DNA of 64,000 nucleotides from Niveispirillum sp943370215 (GTDB lineage: Bacteria; Pseudomonadota; Alphaproteobacteria; Azospirillales; Azospirillaceae): positions 38,654 to 102,653 of the forward strand of contig CALRQC020000019.1 of assembly GCA_943370215.1 (NCBI GenBank), read 5' to 3'. Below the pieces are notes generated by a model. That model saw only the letters and a program-made list of their open reading frames with translations. It had not been told where the DNA came from and made no database searches. Below are positions 54,360-63,572 of the stretch, piece after piece; the first letter of the stretch is position 1, and every line of letters begins with the position of its first letter. The translations under genes were made by a program, and so were the position numbers.

Positions 54360-55002
54360 GCGTACTGATTTCATCCGTTCCCATACGGCCCTGGCCCCTG
54401 TCGGCCCCCTGCTCCCCGATATCAGCCTGTATCAGGCAACCGAGATCACCCCCATCTGGCAGGCCACGGAAGATTGGCTGGAACGCCAGGGCGTGCCCCC
54501 GCCCTTCTGGGCCTTTCCCTGGGCCGGCGGGCAGGCGGTGGCGCGGTTGATCCTGGATCAGCCCGATCTCGTGGCCGGTCGCCGCGTGCTGGATTTCGCC
54601 GCCGGCAGCGGCCTGATCGCGATTGCCGCCCTGCAGGCGGGTGCCGCCGCCGTCCGCGCGGTGGAGATCGACCCGTTTGCCGTGGAGGCGACATATCTGA
54701 ATGCTGCGGCCAATGGCGTGACGGTGACGGCGGATGTCGCCAACATTATCGGCCAGGATCTGCCCGGCATCGATATCGTGCTGGCCGGCGATATCTGTTA
54801 CGAGCGGCCCTTTGCCGAGGCCGCACTCGGCTGGCTGCGCCGGCTGGCCGCCGGTGGCACCCTGGTGCTGCTGGGCGATCCGGGCCGCGCCTATCTGCCC
54901 GCCCAGGGGCTGGAAAAGATGGCCAGCTACGCCGTGCCGACGACGCGGGAGTTGGAGGACCGGGAGGTCCGTGTCACCGATGTCTGGCGGGTGCCGGGCT
55001 GA
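54337..55002 (+). CDS. METTL20/EtfB-lysine methyltransferase-like protein
   Basis: A 221-residue class I SAM-dependent methyltransferase. PFWAFPWAGGQAVARLIL followed by VLDFAAGSGLIAIAAL (motif I near 86) and AGDICYE matches bacterial relatives of METTL20, which methylates lysines of electron-transfer flavoprotein beta. The older label is PrmA-like or nicotinamide-N-methyltransferase-like. A TTG start at 54337 overlaps the ubiA end by 23 bases. Substrate here is inferred. Confidence 0.78.
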   Translation: MRPITAAERTDFIRSHTALAPVGPLLPDISLYQATEITPIWQATEDWLERQGVPPPFWAFPWAGGQAVARLILDQPDLVAGRRVLDFAAGSGLIAIAALQAGAAAVRAVEIDPFAVEATYLNAAANGVTVTADVANIIGQDLPGIDIVLAGDICYERPFAEAALGWLRRLAAGGTLVLLGDPGRAYLPAQGLEKMASYAVPTTRELEDREVRVTDVWRVPG

Positions 55003-55073
55003 CAGGGATTGCGGCAGGCAAGGCCGGGGCGGTAAAAGCCAGAGAAAATCACTCCCAAACGGACCTGCCGCCG

Positions 55074-55934
55074 ATGTCCTTCCTGACCCAAGCCCAGATC
55101 GATGCCTATCACCGCGATGGTTTCCTGCTGCTGGAAGGTTTTGCCGATCCGGCGGACTGTCGGGCGCTGATGGATCAGGCGGGGCGGCTGGTGGAGGGGT
55201 TCGACGCGGCGGCCCATGCCTCGGTCTTCTCCACCGTCAACCAGCAGAAGACCAGCGACGATTATTTCCTGTCGTCCGGCGATCAGATCCGCTTCTTCTT
55301 TGAGGAGGAGGCGTTTGACGAAGCCGGGCATCTGCGCCAGGAAAAATCCCTGTCGATCAACAAGATCGGCCATGCCCTGCATGACCGCGACCCGGTGTTC
55401 AGCCAATTTTCCCGCGATGCGCGTCTGGCTTCCATTACGGCAGATATCGGCATGGCAAGGCCGCTGTTGATGCAGTCCATGTATATTTTCAAGCAACCCC
55501 ATATCGGTGGGGAGGTGGTGTGCCACCAGGACAGCACCTTCCTTTATACTGAACCGATGAGCGTGGTGGGCCTGTGGTTCGCGGTGCAGGATGCCACGCT
55601 GGAAAATGGCTGCATGTGGGCGCTGCCCGGCGGGCACCGCGACGGGCTGAAGAAGCGTTTCTCCCGCGATGGCCAGGGTGGCGTGCGCATGGATGTGCTG
55701 GATGCCAGCCCCTGGCCCGACTGCACGCCGGATAATGGCTATGTGCCGCTGCCAGCCAAACAGGGCACGCTGATCCTGCTGCATGGGTTGCTGCCGCACC
55801 TGTCCGGCCCCAACCGCTCCCCCCAGTCCCGCCATGCCTATACGATCCATGTCGTGGATGGGGCCTGCGACTACCCGGCCAGCAACTGGCTGCAGCGGTC
55901 GGCGGATGATCCGGCGCGGGGCTTTGCTGGCTGA
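55074..55934 (+). CDS. Phytanoyl-CoA dioxygenase family protein
   Basis: A 286-residue Fe(II)/2-oxoglutarate oxygenase. The iron ligands are His150 and Asp152 (CHQDST) and a distal His near 242 (LLPHLSG); the Arg near 253 (QSRHAY) would bind 2-oxoglutarate. The N-terminus ITQAQI-like helix (LTQAQIDAYHRDGFLLLEGF) is family-typical. ATG 55074 is chosen because the upstream open frame is a shadow of the methyltransferase gene. Substrate unknown. Confidence 0.9.
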   Translation: MSFLTQAQIDAYHRDGFLLLEGFADPADCRALMDQAGRLVEGFDAAAHASVFSTVNQQKTSDDYFLSSGDQIRFFFEEEAFDEAGHLRQEKSLSINKIGHALHDRDPVFSQFSRDARLASITADIGMARPLLMQSMYIFKQPHIGGEVVCHQDSTFLYTEPMSVVGLWFAVQDATLENGCMWALPGGHRDGLKKRFSRDGQGGVRMDVLDASPWPDCTPDNGYVPLPAKQGTLILLHGLLPHLSGPNRSPQSRHAYTIHVVDGACDYPASNWLQRSADDPARGFAG

Positions 55935-56033
55935 TTTACCGGTTGAATTACCTCTTTGGTGCAGGGATCAACCGGCTTGCCAGCGGGGGGACGGTGCGCC
56001 AGAGTGGCACGTTTCCTGACCGGATAAGCCGCC

Positions 56034-56786
56034 ATGCCACTGATTTTCCTGCTGTCCACCGCCATTGCCATTTTCTTTGCCGTGCATGTGGTGCGCACCG
56101 GGCGGGAGATGTACTGGCTGTTCATCCTGCTGGTTTTCCCCTTCCTGGGCAGCGTGGTTTACGCGCTGGCGATCTATCTGCCCTCCCTGCGCAACAGTTC
56201 CCAGGCCCACAAGGTGAAGGAAAACCTGATCCGCGCGGTGGACCCCGGCCGTGACGTGCGGGAAGCCCGTGAACGGCTGATGGATGTGCCCAGTGTGCAG
56301 AACCGGCTGAAACTGGCGCAAACCCTGCTGGCGGCGGGTGACCATGCCGAAGCGGAGGAACATTTCACGGCGATGCTGACCGGCCTGCACGCCGACGATC
56401 CGGATATCCTGCTGGGTCTGGCGGAAGCCCAGTTGGGCAATGGCAAACCGGCGGCCGCCCTGGACAGCCTGACCCGGCTGCGGGCCGCCCATCCCGATTA
56501 CCAGTCTGCCGAGGGTCACCTGACCTATGCCCGCGCCCTGGACGAGCTGGATCGGGGGCCGGAGGCGGAGCGCGAATACCGGGCGCTGGCCGATTATTAT
56601 CCAGGCGTGGAGCCGCTGTGCCGGCTGGCCCTGCTGCTGGGGCGCATGGGCCGGCCAGCGGAGGCACAGGAACTGTTCAAGGATGTGCAGCAGCGCCTGT
56701 CCCGCGCGCCCAGCCATGTCCGCGCCCGGCAGAAGGAATGGCTGGATCTGGCCCGGCAGAATCTGGCGCGGGGTGGCGCCGCCTAA
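56034..56786 (+). CDS. Membrane-anchored TPR protein
   Basis: A 250-residue protein with two N-terminal hydrophobic segments (about 3-18 and 26-48), like the short PLDc_N-type membrane anchor. They are followed by about five TPR-like helical pairs (NRLKLAQTLLAAGDHAEAEEHF, ILLGLAEAQLGNGKPAAAL and so on). It probably scaffolds an envelope complex. Its stop overlaps the convergent acetyltransferase stop. Confidence 0.75.
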   Translation: MPLIFLLSTAIAIFFAVHVVRTGREMYWLFILLVFPFLGSVVYALAIYLPSLRNSSQAHKVKENLIRAVDPGRDVREARERLMDVPSVQNRLKLAQTLLAAGDHAEAEEHFTAMLTGLHADDPDILLGLAEAQLGNGKPAAALDSLTRLRAAHPDYQSAEGHLTYARALDELDRGPEAEREYRALADYYPGVEPLCRLALLLGRMGRPAEAQELFKDVQQRLSRAPSHVRARQKEWLDLARQNLARGGAA

Positions 56787-57286
56787 CCCTCCACCAGCGG
56801 CTGGAACATCACCAGCGCATCAACATAGCCCAGGCGGGGATGCTGGAAGACCAGCGGCAGGCGCCCGACGATGGTAAAGCCCAGCGCCTGCCACAGGGCC
56901 ACCGCGCGGGTGTTGCTGCTGACCACGAAATTGAACTGCATCCCGCGATAACCGCGCTGTCTGGCATGGTCCAGGGAATGCAGACACATGGCCCTGGCCA
57001 CCCCGCACCCGGTGGCCGCCGCAGCGGTCATGTAGCCGCAATTGCAGATATGGCGCCCGCTGCCGGCCTGGTTGGGACGGATGAAATAGGTGCCCACCAC
57101 CTGCCCATCCGGCGCCACGGCAACAAACGTTTCCTTATCCGGCCCCAGCCAATAGGCCAGCGCCTCGCCCTCCCCCATATCCTGGTCCAGCGTATAGGTT
57201 TCGCCAGCCCGTATGGTCGGGCCGATAATGTGCCAGATGGCAGGGGCGTCGGCGGTGGTGGCGGGGCGGATGGTCAGGTCGGTCAT
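56783..57286 (-). CDS. GNAT acetyltransferase, Mpr1-like
   Basis: A 167-residue GNAT-fold protein. The order TYFIRPNQ, HICNCGYMT, a degenerate acetyl-CoA loop ATGCGVARAMC, QFNFVVSSNTRAVALWQALGF and GRLPLVFQHP resembles yeast Mpr1, which acetylates azetidine-2-carboxylate and proline-related toxic intermediates and lowers oxidative stress. ATG 57286 gives the family start (TIRPATTADAPAI). Substrate is inferred from resemblance only. Confidence 0.82.
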   Translation of the reverse strand: MTDLTIRPATTADAPAIWHIIGPTIRAGETYTLDQDMGEGEALAYWLGPDKETFVAVAPDGQVVGTYFIRPNQAGSGRHICNCGYMTAAAATGCGVARAMCLHSLDHARQRGYRGMQFNFVVSSNTRAVALWQALGFTIVGRLPLVFQHPRLGYVDALVMFQPLVEG

Positions 57287-57309
57287 CAATTTCCGTTCCC
57301 ATAATGGCC

Positions 57310-57342
57310 AAAAGAAAAGCCCGCCGGGTTCCCCCGGCGGGC
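57310..57342 (-). terminator. Terminator of clpS-clpA
   Basis: GCCCGCCGGG and CCCGGCGGGC form a perfect 10-bp stem around TTCC. On the minus strand it is followed by TTTTCTTTT, just past the clpA stop. Confidence 0.92.
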
Positions 57343-57374
57343 CTCTATGCATCAGGCTGGAAACCGCTGGATCA

Positions 57375-59678
57375 TCAATCCACCAGTTCCTCCACCTTAT
57401 CCTCCTGCTTGCCGCCCTTAGGCTCGGCATAGTCGAAGGACAGGCCCTTGCCTTCCTTGTTCAGCACCACCCGCACGGCCCCGCCCTTGGACAGGCGGCC
57501 GAACAGCAGTTCCTCCGCCAGCGGTTTCTTCACATGTTCCTGGATGGTGCGGGCCAGCGGCCGGGCCCCCATCACCGGATCGTAACCTTCCTTGGCCAGC
57601 CATTCGCGGGCATCGTCCGACAGGTCGATGGTCACGCCACGGTCGGAAAGCTGGGCCTCCAGCTCCATGATGAACTTGTCCACCACCCGGGTCACCGTCT
57701 CCGGCCCCAGATTGCTGAAGGGGATGATCGCATCCAGGCGGTTGCGGAATTCCGGCGAGAACGCCTTGTTGATCGCTTCCTTATCCTCACCCACCCGCGC
57801 CTCCCGGCCGAAACCGATAGCGGGTTTGGCCATGTCGGCAGCGCCGGCATTGGTGGTCATGATCAGGATGACATTGCGGAAATCGACGATCTTGCCGTTA
57901 TGGTCCGTCAGCTTGCCATGATCCATGACCTGCAGAAGGATATTGTACAGATCGGGATGCGCCTTCTCGATCTCATCCAGCAGCAGCACGCAGTGCGGAT
58001 GCTGGTCGATGGCGTCCGTCAGCAGGCCGCCCTGATCGAAACCGACATAGCCCGGCGGGGCGCCGATCAGTCGGCTGATCGTGTGGCGCTCCATATATTC
58101 GGACATGTCGAAGCGGACCAGCTCAATCCCCAGCGTGCGGGAAAGCTGCTTGGCCACCTCCGTCTTGCCGACGCCGGTAGGGCCGGAGAACAGGTAATTG
58201 CCAATCGGCTTTTCCGCTTCGCGCAAGCCGGCACGGGCCAGCTTGATGGCCGACACCAGCGCCTCGATCGCCGGATTCTGCCCGAAAACCATGGTCTTCA
58301 GGTCGCGTTCCAGGTTCAGCAGCGTCTCCTTATCGTCGCGGCTGATGGATTTGGGCGGGATGCGGGCGATCTTGGCCACCACCGCTTCCACATCCTTCTG
58401 GGTGATGGTCTTCTTGCGCCGGCTTTCCGGGATCAGCGCCTGGGCGGCCCCCACCTCATCGATCACATCGATGGCTTTGTCGGGCAGCTTGCGGTCGCCA
58501 ATATATTTGGCCGACAGTTCCACTGCCGAACGGATGGCATCCTTGGTGTAGCGGATCTTGTGGTACGACTCGTAATAGGTCTTGATCCCTTCCAGGATCT
58601 TGATCGCATCCTCGATCGACGGTTCATTGACGTCGATCTTCTGGAAGCGCCGCACCAGGGCGCGGTCCTTCTCAAAATAGGAGCGATATTCCTTGTAGGT
58701 GGTGCTGCCGATGCAGCGCAGCGCGCCGGAGGACAAAGCCGGCTTCAGCAGGTTGCTGGCATCCATCGCCCCGCCGCTGGTGGCACCAGCCCCGATGACG
58801 GTGTGGATTTCATCGATGAACAGGATGGAGCCTTCCAGCGCCTCCAGCTCCGAGACCACAGCCTTCAACCGTTCCTCGAAATCACCACGATAGCGGGTGC
58901 CGGCCAGCAGGGAGCCCATATCCAGCCCGAAGATGACGGCATTTTTCAGCACGTCGGGCACTTCACCATGGACGATGCGGCGGGCCAGCCCTTCGGCGAT
59001 GGCCGTCTTGCCAACGCCGGGATCGCCGACATAGAGCGGGTTGTTCTTGGAGCGGCGGCAGAGGATCTGGATCGTCCGCTCCACCTCCTGCTCCCGGCCG
59101 ATCAGCGGATCGATCTTGCCGCCGGCGGCCTTCTTGTTGAGGTTGACGCAATAGGCTTCAAGCGCTTCGGTGCCTTTCTTCACGACCTTCTCCGCCTGGG
59201 CGTCATCGTCGGCGCCGGAAACGCGCTTTGTCTCTGCGCGTCCAGGGGCTTTGGCGATGCCGTGAGAGATGTAATTGACCGCGTCGAAGCGCGTCATTTC
59301 CTGCTCCTGCAGGAAATAGACGGCGTGGCTCTCCCGTTCGGAGAACAGGGCGACCAGCACATTGGCGCCTGTCACCTCCTCCCGGCCGGAGCTTTGTACA
59401 TGGATGGCGGCGCGTTGCAGCACGCGCTGGAAACCGGCGGTGGGCTTGGCATCCTCCGACCGGCTGGTGACAAGGTTGGACAACTCGCTGTCGAGATATT
59501 CGATCAGTTCGGCGCGCAGCTTGGTGATATCCACCCCGCAGGCCCGAAGGACGGCCAGCGCGTCCTGATCCTCGGTCAGCGCCAGAAGAAGATGCTCCAG
59601 GGTTGCGTACTCGTGACGCCGCTGGTTGGCGTTGCCGAGAGCCCGGTGCAGCGTCTGTTCGAGATTACGCGACAGCAT
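57375..59678 (-). CDS. clpA: ATP-dependent Clp protease ATP-binding subunit ClpA
   Basis: AAA+ unfoldase that feeds proteins to ClpP. The N-terminal double Clp_N repeat binds ClpS; the first AAA module has GDPGVGKTA near 215 and IDEIHTVIG, the second has GPTGVGKTE near 500 and LLDEIEKAHPD. Length 767. It follows clpS after six bases. The C-terminus is Lys/Glu-rich. Confidence 0.97.
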   Translation of the reverse strand: MLSRNLEQTLHRALGNANQRRHEYATLEHLLLALTEDQDALAVLRACGVDITKLRAELIEYLDSELSNLVTSRSEDAKPTAGFQRVLQRAAIHVQSSGREEVTGANVLVALFSERESHAVYFLQEQEMTRFDAVNYISHGIAKAPGRAETKRVSGADDDAQAEKVVKKGTEALEAYCVNLNKKAAGGKIDPLIGREQEVERTIQILCRRSKNNPLYVGDPGVGKTAIAEGLARRIVHGEVPDVLKNAVIFGLDMGSLLAGTRYRGDFEERLKAVVSELEALEGSILFIDEIHTVIGAGATSGGAMDASNLLKPALSSGALRCIGSTTYKEYRSYFEKDRALVRRFQKIDVNEPSIEDAIKILEGIKTYYESYHKIRYTKDAIRSAVELSAKYIGDRKLPDKAIDVIDEVGAAQALIPESRRKKTITQKDVEAVVAKIARIPPKSISRDDKETLLNLERDLKTMVFGQNPAIEALVSAIKLARAGLREAEKPIGNYLFSGPTGVGKTEVAKQLSRTLGIELVRFDMSEYMERHTISRLIGAPPGYVGFDQGGLLTDAIDQHPHCVLLLDEIEKAHPDLYNILLQVMDHGKLTDHNGKIVDFRNVILIMTTNAGAADMAKPAIGFGREARVGEDKEAINKAFSPEFRNRLDAIIPFSNLGPETVTRVVDKFIMELEAQLSDRGVTIDLSDDAREWLAKEGYDPVMGARPLARTIQEHVKKPLAEELLFGRLSKGGAVRVVLNKEGKGLSFDYAEPKGGKQEDKVEELVD

Positions 59679-59684
59679 GAGGCG

Positions 59685-60011
59685 CTAATCCTTCTCCAGT
59701 GTACATTGCAGAGGATGCTGGTGCTGGCGGGCGAAATCCATGACTTGCGTCACCTTGGTTTCCGCCACCTCATAGGTGAACACACCACAGACGCCGACGC
59801 CACGGCGATGCACCTGCAACATGACCCGCGTCGCCTCGTCCCGGTTCTTGTTGAAGAACCGTTCCAGCACTTCGACCACAAACTCCATGGGAGTGTAGTC
59901 GTCGTTCAACATCAACACCTTGTACATCGAGGGTTTTTTCGTCTTGGGCTTGGCCTTTACGACCACGCCCGTCACGGTCCCCTCATTCCCGTGCTTGTCA
60001 TGATCAGCCAT
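59685..60011 (-). CDS. clpS: ATP-dependent Clp protease adaptor ClpS
   Basis: Delivers N-end-rule substrates to ClpA. The 108-residue protein shows YKVLMLNDDYTPMEFVVEVL (the NDDYT-MEFV binding pocket) and VHRRGVGVCGVFTYEVAETK. ATG 60011 is chosen; a TTG at 60023 is in frame. clpA follows directly. Confidence 0.96.
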   Translation of the reverse strand: MADHDKHGNEGTVTGVVVKAKPKTKKPSMYKVLMLNDDYTPMEFVVEVLERFFNKNRDEATRVMLQVHRRGVGVCGVFTYEVAETKVTQVMDFARQHQHPLQCTLEKD

Positions 60012-60201
60012 GATGCTCAACAATCACTTAAAATCCCCGGGTATCCAGAAGGATCATATGAAATGAACAGGCCCGGTTGGAAGGGCTGAATCGCAGCACA
60101 GACACTCCTTTCACCGATTCTTTTTCCCCTTGAAATGATGGCCGGAGACACCAGTGCCGGATAAACACCCGGCAAAGCCATTTGGCCCCCGTTATTGAGG
60201 C

Positions 60202-60237
60202 AAAAAAAGGGCCCGGCGACGGGGTGTCGCCGGACCT
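60202..60237 (-). terminator. Terminator of the Do-family protease gene
   Basis: GGGCCCGGCGAC (60209-60220) pairs with GTCGCCGG-CC around GGGGT; on the minus strand seven Ts follow. It lies about 30 bases beyond the protease stop. Confidence 0.9.
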
Positions 60238-60268
60238 TTCCCATAATGCGGGAGTAACTACCCTTCGA

Positions 60269-61804
60269 TTATTTTTCCGCTTCCAGCGGCAAGGCCAGGA
60301 ACTGCTGTTCGCCCTTGCGGTCCAGCAGCAGCAGCACGGCCTTCTGGCCGGCCTTGCGGGCGGCATCCACCTTGGCCTGCACATCGGCCGGCGTTGCCAC
60401 CGCCTGCTGGCTGACCTCCAGCACCAGATCGCCCGGCCGTAACTGGCGGGCCTGGGAGGCGCTGCCGGGGGCAACCTTGGTGATGACCACGCCCTTGGCA
60501 TCCTCCGCCAGTTCATACTGACGGCGCAGGGCCGGCGTCACCGGCGACAGGGTCAGGCCCAGCGCTTCCACCTGGGTCTGCTGGGCCTTGGCGTCGGGCT
60601 TGGCCTGTTCCTCTTCCTCCGCCGCCTCCGGGTCGACCACGCTGGCCGGCAGTTCGGCCAGGGTGACGGTGACATTCTGCTTCACCCCCTTGCGGGAGAT
60701 GGCGACCGTCACCTTCTTGCCCACCGGGGTTTCGGCCACCATGCGCGGCAGGGCGCGGTTATTGGCCACATCCTTGCCATCAAAGCTGAGGATCACGTCG
60801 CCCGGCTTCAGGCCGGCGGCCGCGGCGGGGCTGCCATCGGTGACGGTGCCGACCAGGGCGCCCTTGTCATTGGGCAGGCCCATGCTTTCGGCGATGGCGG
60901 GCGTCACGCTCTGAATCTGCACGCCCAGCCAGCCGCGCCGCACCTTGCCGCCCTTGCGCAATTCCTCAATCACGGTGCGGGCCATGTTGGCGGGGATGGC
61001 AAAGCCGATGCCCACACTGTCGCCGGTGCGGCTGAAAATGGCGGTATTGATGCCGACAATCTCACCCTGCACATTCACCAGCGGGCCACCGGAATTGCCC
61101 TGGTTGATGGCGGCGTCGGTCTGCAGAAAATCATCGAAGCGGCCGGCGCCGATATCACGGGCGCGGGCGGAAATGATGCCGGCGGTGACCGTACCGCCCA
61201 GGCCGAACGGGTTGCCGATGGCCACCACCCAGTCGCCCACCTTCAATTCATCGCTGTTGCCCCATTTCAGGGCGGTCAGCTTCTGCTTGGATTCGACCTT
61301 CAGCAGGGCCAGATCGGTCTCCTTGTCGGTGCCGATCAGCTTGGCCTTCAACTCCGTATGGTCGGCATCCTGGAAGACGACGGTGATCTCGTCGGCACCC
61401 TCAATCACATGGTTGTTGGTGACGATATAGCCGCTGGCATCAATGATGAAGCCGGAGCCCAGCGACTGGGCACGGCGCGGCTTGCCCTGGTTCTGCTGCT
61501 GGCGTTCATAGAAATCCTTGAAGAATTCCTCGAACGGGGAACCGGGCGGGAATTCCGGCATCGGGATGGGGGAGCGCCCGCCCGGCTTGGCCTGGATCGT
61601 CTGCGAGGTGGAGATGTTCACCACCGCCGGCAGACTTTTTTCCGCCAGCGGCGCAAAGCTTTCCGGCGCGCCGCGTTGGGCCAGCGCCACGGAGACATCA
61701 CCAAAAATCAGGGCCGCCGCCATGAAGGGCAGGGCCACAGCCCGCCGGAACGACAGGCGGCCGAGGGACGGGGAAAAATGCGTCACGTCAATCTCCATGG
61801 GCAT
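60269..61804 (-). CDS. Periplasmic Do/DegP-family serine protease
   Basis: A 511-residue protease-chaperone for misfolded envelope proteins. The signal peptide ends SVALAQ; the trypsin-like domain carries TNNHVIEG (His near 131), TDLALLK (Asp near 161) and GNSGGP (Ser near 238). Two PDZ domains follow (about 275-365 and 415-500), separated by an acidic Glu/Lys/Gln linker. ATG 61804 (or 61798) is chosen so that the signal peptide is intact. Divergent from modA. Confidence 0.94.
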   Translation of the reverse strand: MPMEIDVTHFSPSLGRLSFRRAVALPFMAAALIFGDVSVALAQRGAPESFAPLAEKSLPAVVNISTSQTIQAKPGGRSPIPMPEFPPGSPFEEFFKDFYERQQQNQGKPRRAQSLGSGFIIDASGYIVTNNHVIEGADEITVVFQDADHTELKAKLIGTDKETDLALLKVESKQKLTALKWGNSDELKVGDWVVAIGNPFGLGGTVTAGIISARARDIGAGRFDDFLQTDAAINQGNSGGPLVNVQGEIVGINTAIFSRTGDSVGIGFAIPANMARTVIEELRKGGKVRRGWLGVQIQSVTPAIAESMGLPNDKGALVGTVTDGSPAAAAGLKPGDVILSFDGKDVANNRALPRMVAETPVGKKVTVAISRKGVKQNVTVTLAELPASVVDPEAAEEEEQAKPDAKAQQTQVEALGLTLSPVTPALRRQYELAEDAKGVVITKVAPGSASQARQLRPGDLVLEVSQQAVATPADVQAKVDAARKAGQKAVLLLLDRKGEQQFLALPLEAEK

Positions 61805-61991
61805 GTATCCAGCGCCCCGGCCGGTGGAATAACCGGCCCTGTCAGGGACACCCCGGCAGCCCCGCCCTGACAACCGGGCCACCGATGCGCAGGAATATAG
61901 GCTGCAAAGGCCCAACAGGCGAAGAAATCCTTGTGAGGTAGGCGAACTGGCCCCAAGGCCGGGTTCCAGGGTGGCGCCCCCGGCCCTTTCA

Positions 61992-62015
61992 CGCTATATC
62001 CTGATAGACATAACG
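61992..62015 (+). promoter_or_regulatory. ModE-type molybdate operator
   Basis: CGCTATAT-N8-ACATAACG matches the E. coli ModE site at modA (CGCTATAT-N8-ATATAACG, from memory) at all but one base. It lies 29 bases upstream of the chosen modA start, positioned to block transcription when molybdate is plentiful. No modE gene is in the window. Confidence 0.8.
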
Positions 62016-62043
62016 GACCCCCATCGCCAGGATGCTGCCCGCC

Positions 62044-62817
62044 ATGTCGCTTCTCCGCCGCCCCGTGATTGCCGGCCTGCTGGCCGGTCTGCTGCTGATG
62101 TTGTCGCCTGTTCATGCCCCGGCGCAGGAACGGCCCGTCACCATTTTCGCCGCTGCCAGCCTGAAGACAGCGCTGGACAATGCACTGGCCGATTACAAGG
62201 CCAAGGGCGGGGCGGCCGCCACCGTCTCCTATGCCGCCTCCTCCGCCCTGGCCAAGCAGATTGCGGCAGGGGCACCGGCGGATATGTTCATTTCCGCCGA
62301 TCAGGACTGGATGGACCATCTGGCCAAGCAGAACCTGATCCGCCCGGAAAGCCGGGTGACGCTGCTGGGCAATCAGTTGGTGCTGGTGGCCAAGGCGGGG
62401 GCCAAGCCCGGCACCATTGCCGACCTGCCCGCCCTGCTGGGTGTCGATGGCAAGCTGGCCATGGCCGATACCGCCGGCGTACCCGCCGGCAAATATGGCA
62501 AGGCGGCGCTGACCAAGCTGGGCCTGTGGGACAAGGTGCAGGGCCGCATCGCCCAGGCGGAAAATGTCCGCGCCGCCTTGGCCCTGGTGGCGCGGGGGGA
62601 GGCACCGGCGGGCATCGTCTATCTCAGTGATGCGCGGGCGGAACCGGGCGTATCCATCGTCGCCACCTTCCCGGCGGGCAGCCACGCCCCCATCGAATAT
62701 CCGGCCGCCCTGCTGGCCAGCGGCCAGGGCGGGGCAGCCAAGCTGCTGGAATTCCTTTCCAGCCCCGCCGCGCGACGGCATTTTGAGGAACAAGGCTTTA
62801 CGGTTCTGGTGAAGTAA
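62044..62817 (+). CDS. modA: Molybdate-binding periplasmic protein ModA
   Basis: A 257-residue binding protein for the high-affinity molybdate transporter. After a signal peptide ending APAQ come VTIFAAASLKTALDNAL and SYAASSALAKQIAAGAPADMF, the Ser-containing loops that bind the oxyanion. ATG 62044 is preferred; ATG 62032 overlaps the AGGA. modB follows after 53 bases. Confidence 0.95.
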   Translation: MSLLRRPVIAGLLAGLLLMLSPVHAPAQERPVTIFAAASLKTALDNALADYKAKGGAAATVSYAASSALAKQIAAGAPADMFISADQDWMDHLAKQNLIRPESRVTLLGNQLVLVAKAGAKPGTIADLPALLGVDGKLAMADTAGVPAGKYGKAALTKLGLWDKVQGRIAQAENVRAALALVARGEAPAGIVYLSDARAEPGVSIVATFPAGSHAPIEYPAALLASGQGGAAKLLEFLSSPAARRHFEEQGFTVLVK

Positions 62818-62870
62818 AGCCACGGCGGCGGGCGCCGCCGCTCGGCGGTTGAGGGAGATTAGGATAAGCC

Positions 62871-63572
62871 TTGGCGGACTGGTTCACAGCAGAGGAATGG
62901 ACAGCGATTGCGCTGTCGCTGAAGGTGGCCGCCTGGGCCACCCTGGTCAGCCTGCCGCCCGGCATTGCCGTGGCCTGGCTGCTGGCGCGGCGGCCCTTTC
63001 CGGGGCGTATCCTGCTGGATGGGCTGGTACACCTGCCGCTGGTGCTGCCGCCGGTCGTCACCGGCTATATCCTGTTGATTCTGTTCGGGCGGCAGGGGCC
63101 TTTGGGCCGGCTGCTGGCAGAAATCGGCATCGTGCTGGCCTTTAACTGGACCGGGGCGGTGCTGGCCTGTGCCGTCATGGCCTTTCCGCTGCTGGTGCGG
63201 GCCATCCGCCTGTCGCTGGAGGCGGTGGATACAAGGCTGGAACAGGCCGCCGGCACGCTGGGCGCCCCACCCTGGGCCGTGTTCGCCACCGTCACCCTGC
63301 CGCTGGCCCTGCCCGGCGTGGTGGCCGGCGCCATCCTGTGCTTTGCCAAGGCATTGGGGGAATTCGGGGCCACCATCACCTTTGTGTCCAACATTCCCGG
63401 CGTCACCCAGACGCTGCCATCGGCCATTTACAGCCATTTGCAGGTGCCGGGCGGCGATGGGCCGGCGCTGCGGCTGACCCTGGTATCGGCGGCGATTGCC
63501 ATCATCGCCCTGGTGGCCAGTGAGCTGCTGGCCCGCCGGGTACGCCGGCGGGTGGAGGGGACGGATGCTTGA
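62871..63572 (+). CDS. modB: Molybdate ABC transporter permease ModB
   Basis: A 233-residue inner-membrane permease with about five to six helices. The EAA loop LEQAAGTLGAPPWAVFATVTLP contacts ModC. The start is TTG 62871 with AGGATAAG upstream. The stop overlaps the modC start by eight bases. Confidence 0.95.
   Translation: MADWFTAEEWTAIALSLKVAAWATLVSLPPGIAVAWLLARRPFPGRILLDGLVHLPLVLPPVVTGYILLILFGRQGPLGRLLAEIGIVLAFNWTGAVLACAVMAFPLLVRAIRLSLEAVDTRLEQAAGTLGAPPWAVFATVTLPLALPGVVAGAILCFAKALGEFGATITFVSNIPGVTQTLPSAIYSHLQVPGGDGPALRLTLVSAAIAIIALVASELLARRVRRRVEGTDA

Noticed and set aside
57213..60089. Very long open frame (958 codons) on the plus strand
   Set aside because: It is antisense to clpA and clpS, His/Gln/Arg-rich and without any domain; a mirror frame of GC-rich coding DNA.
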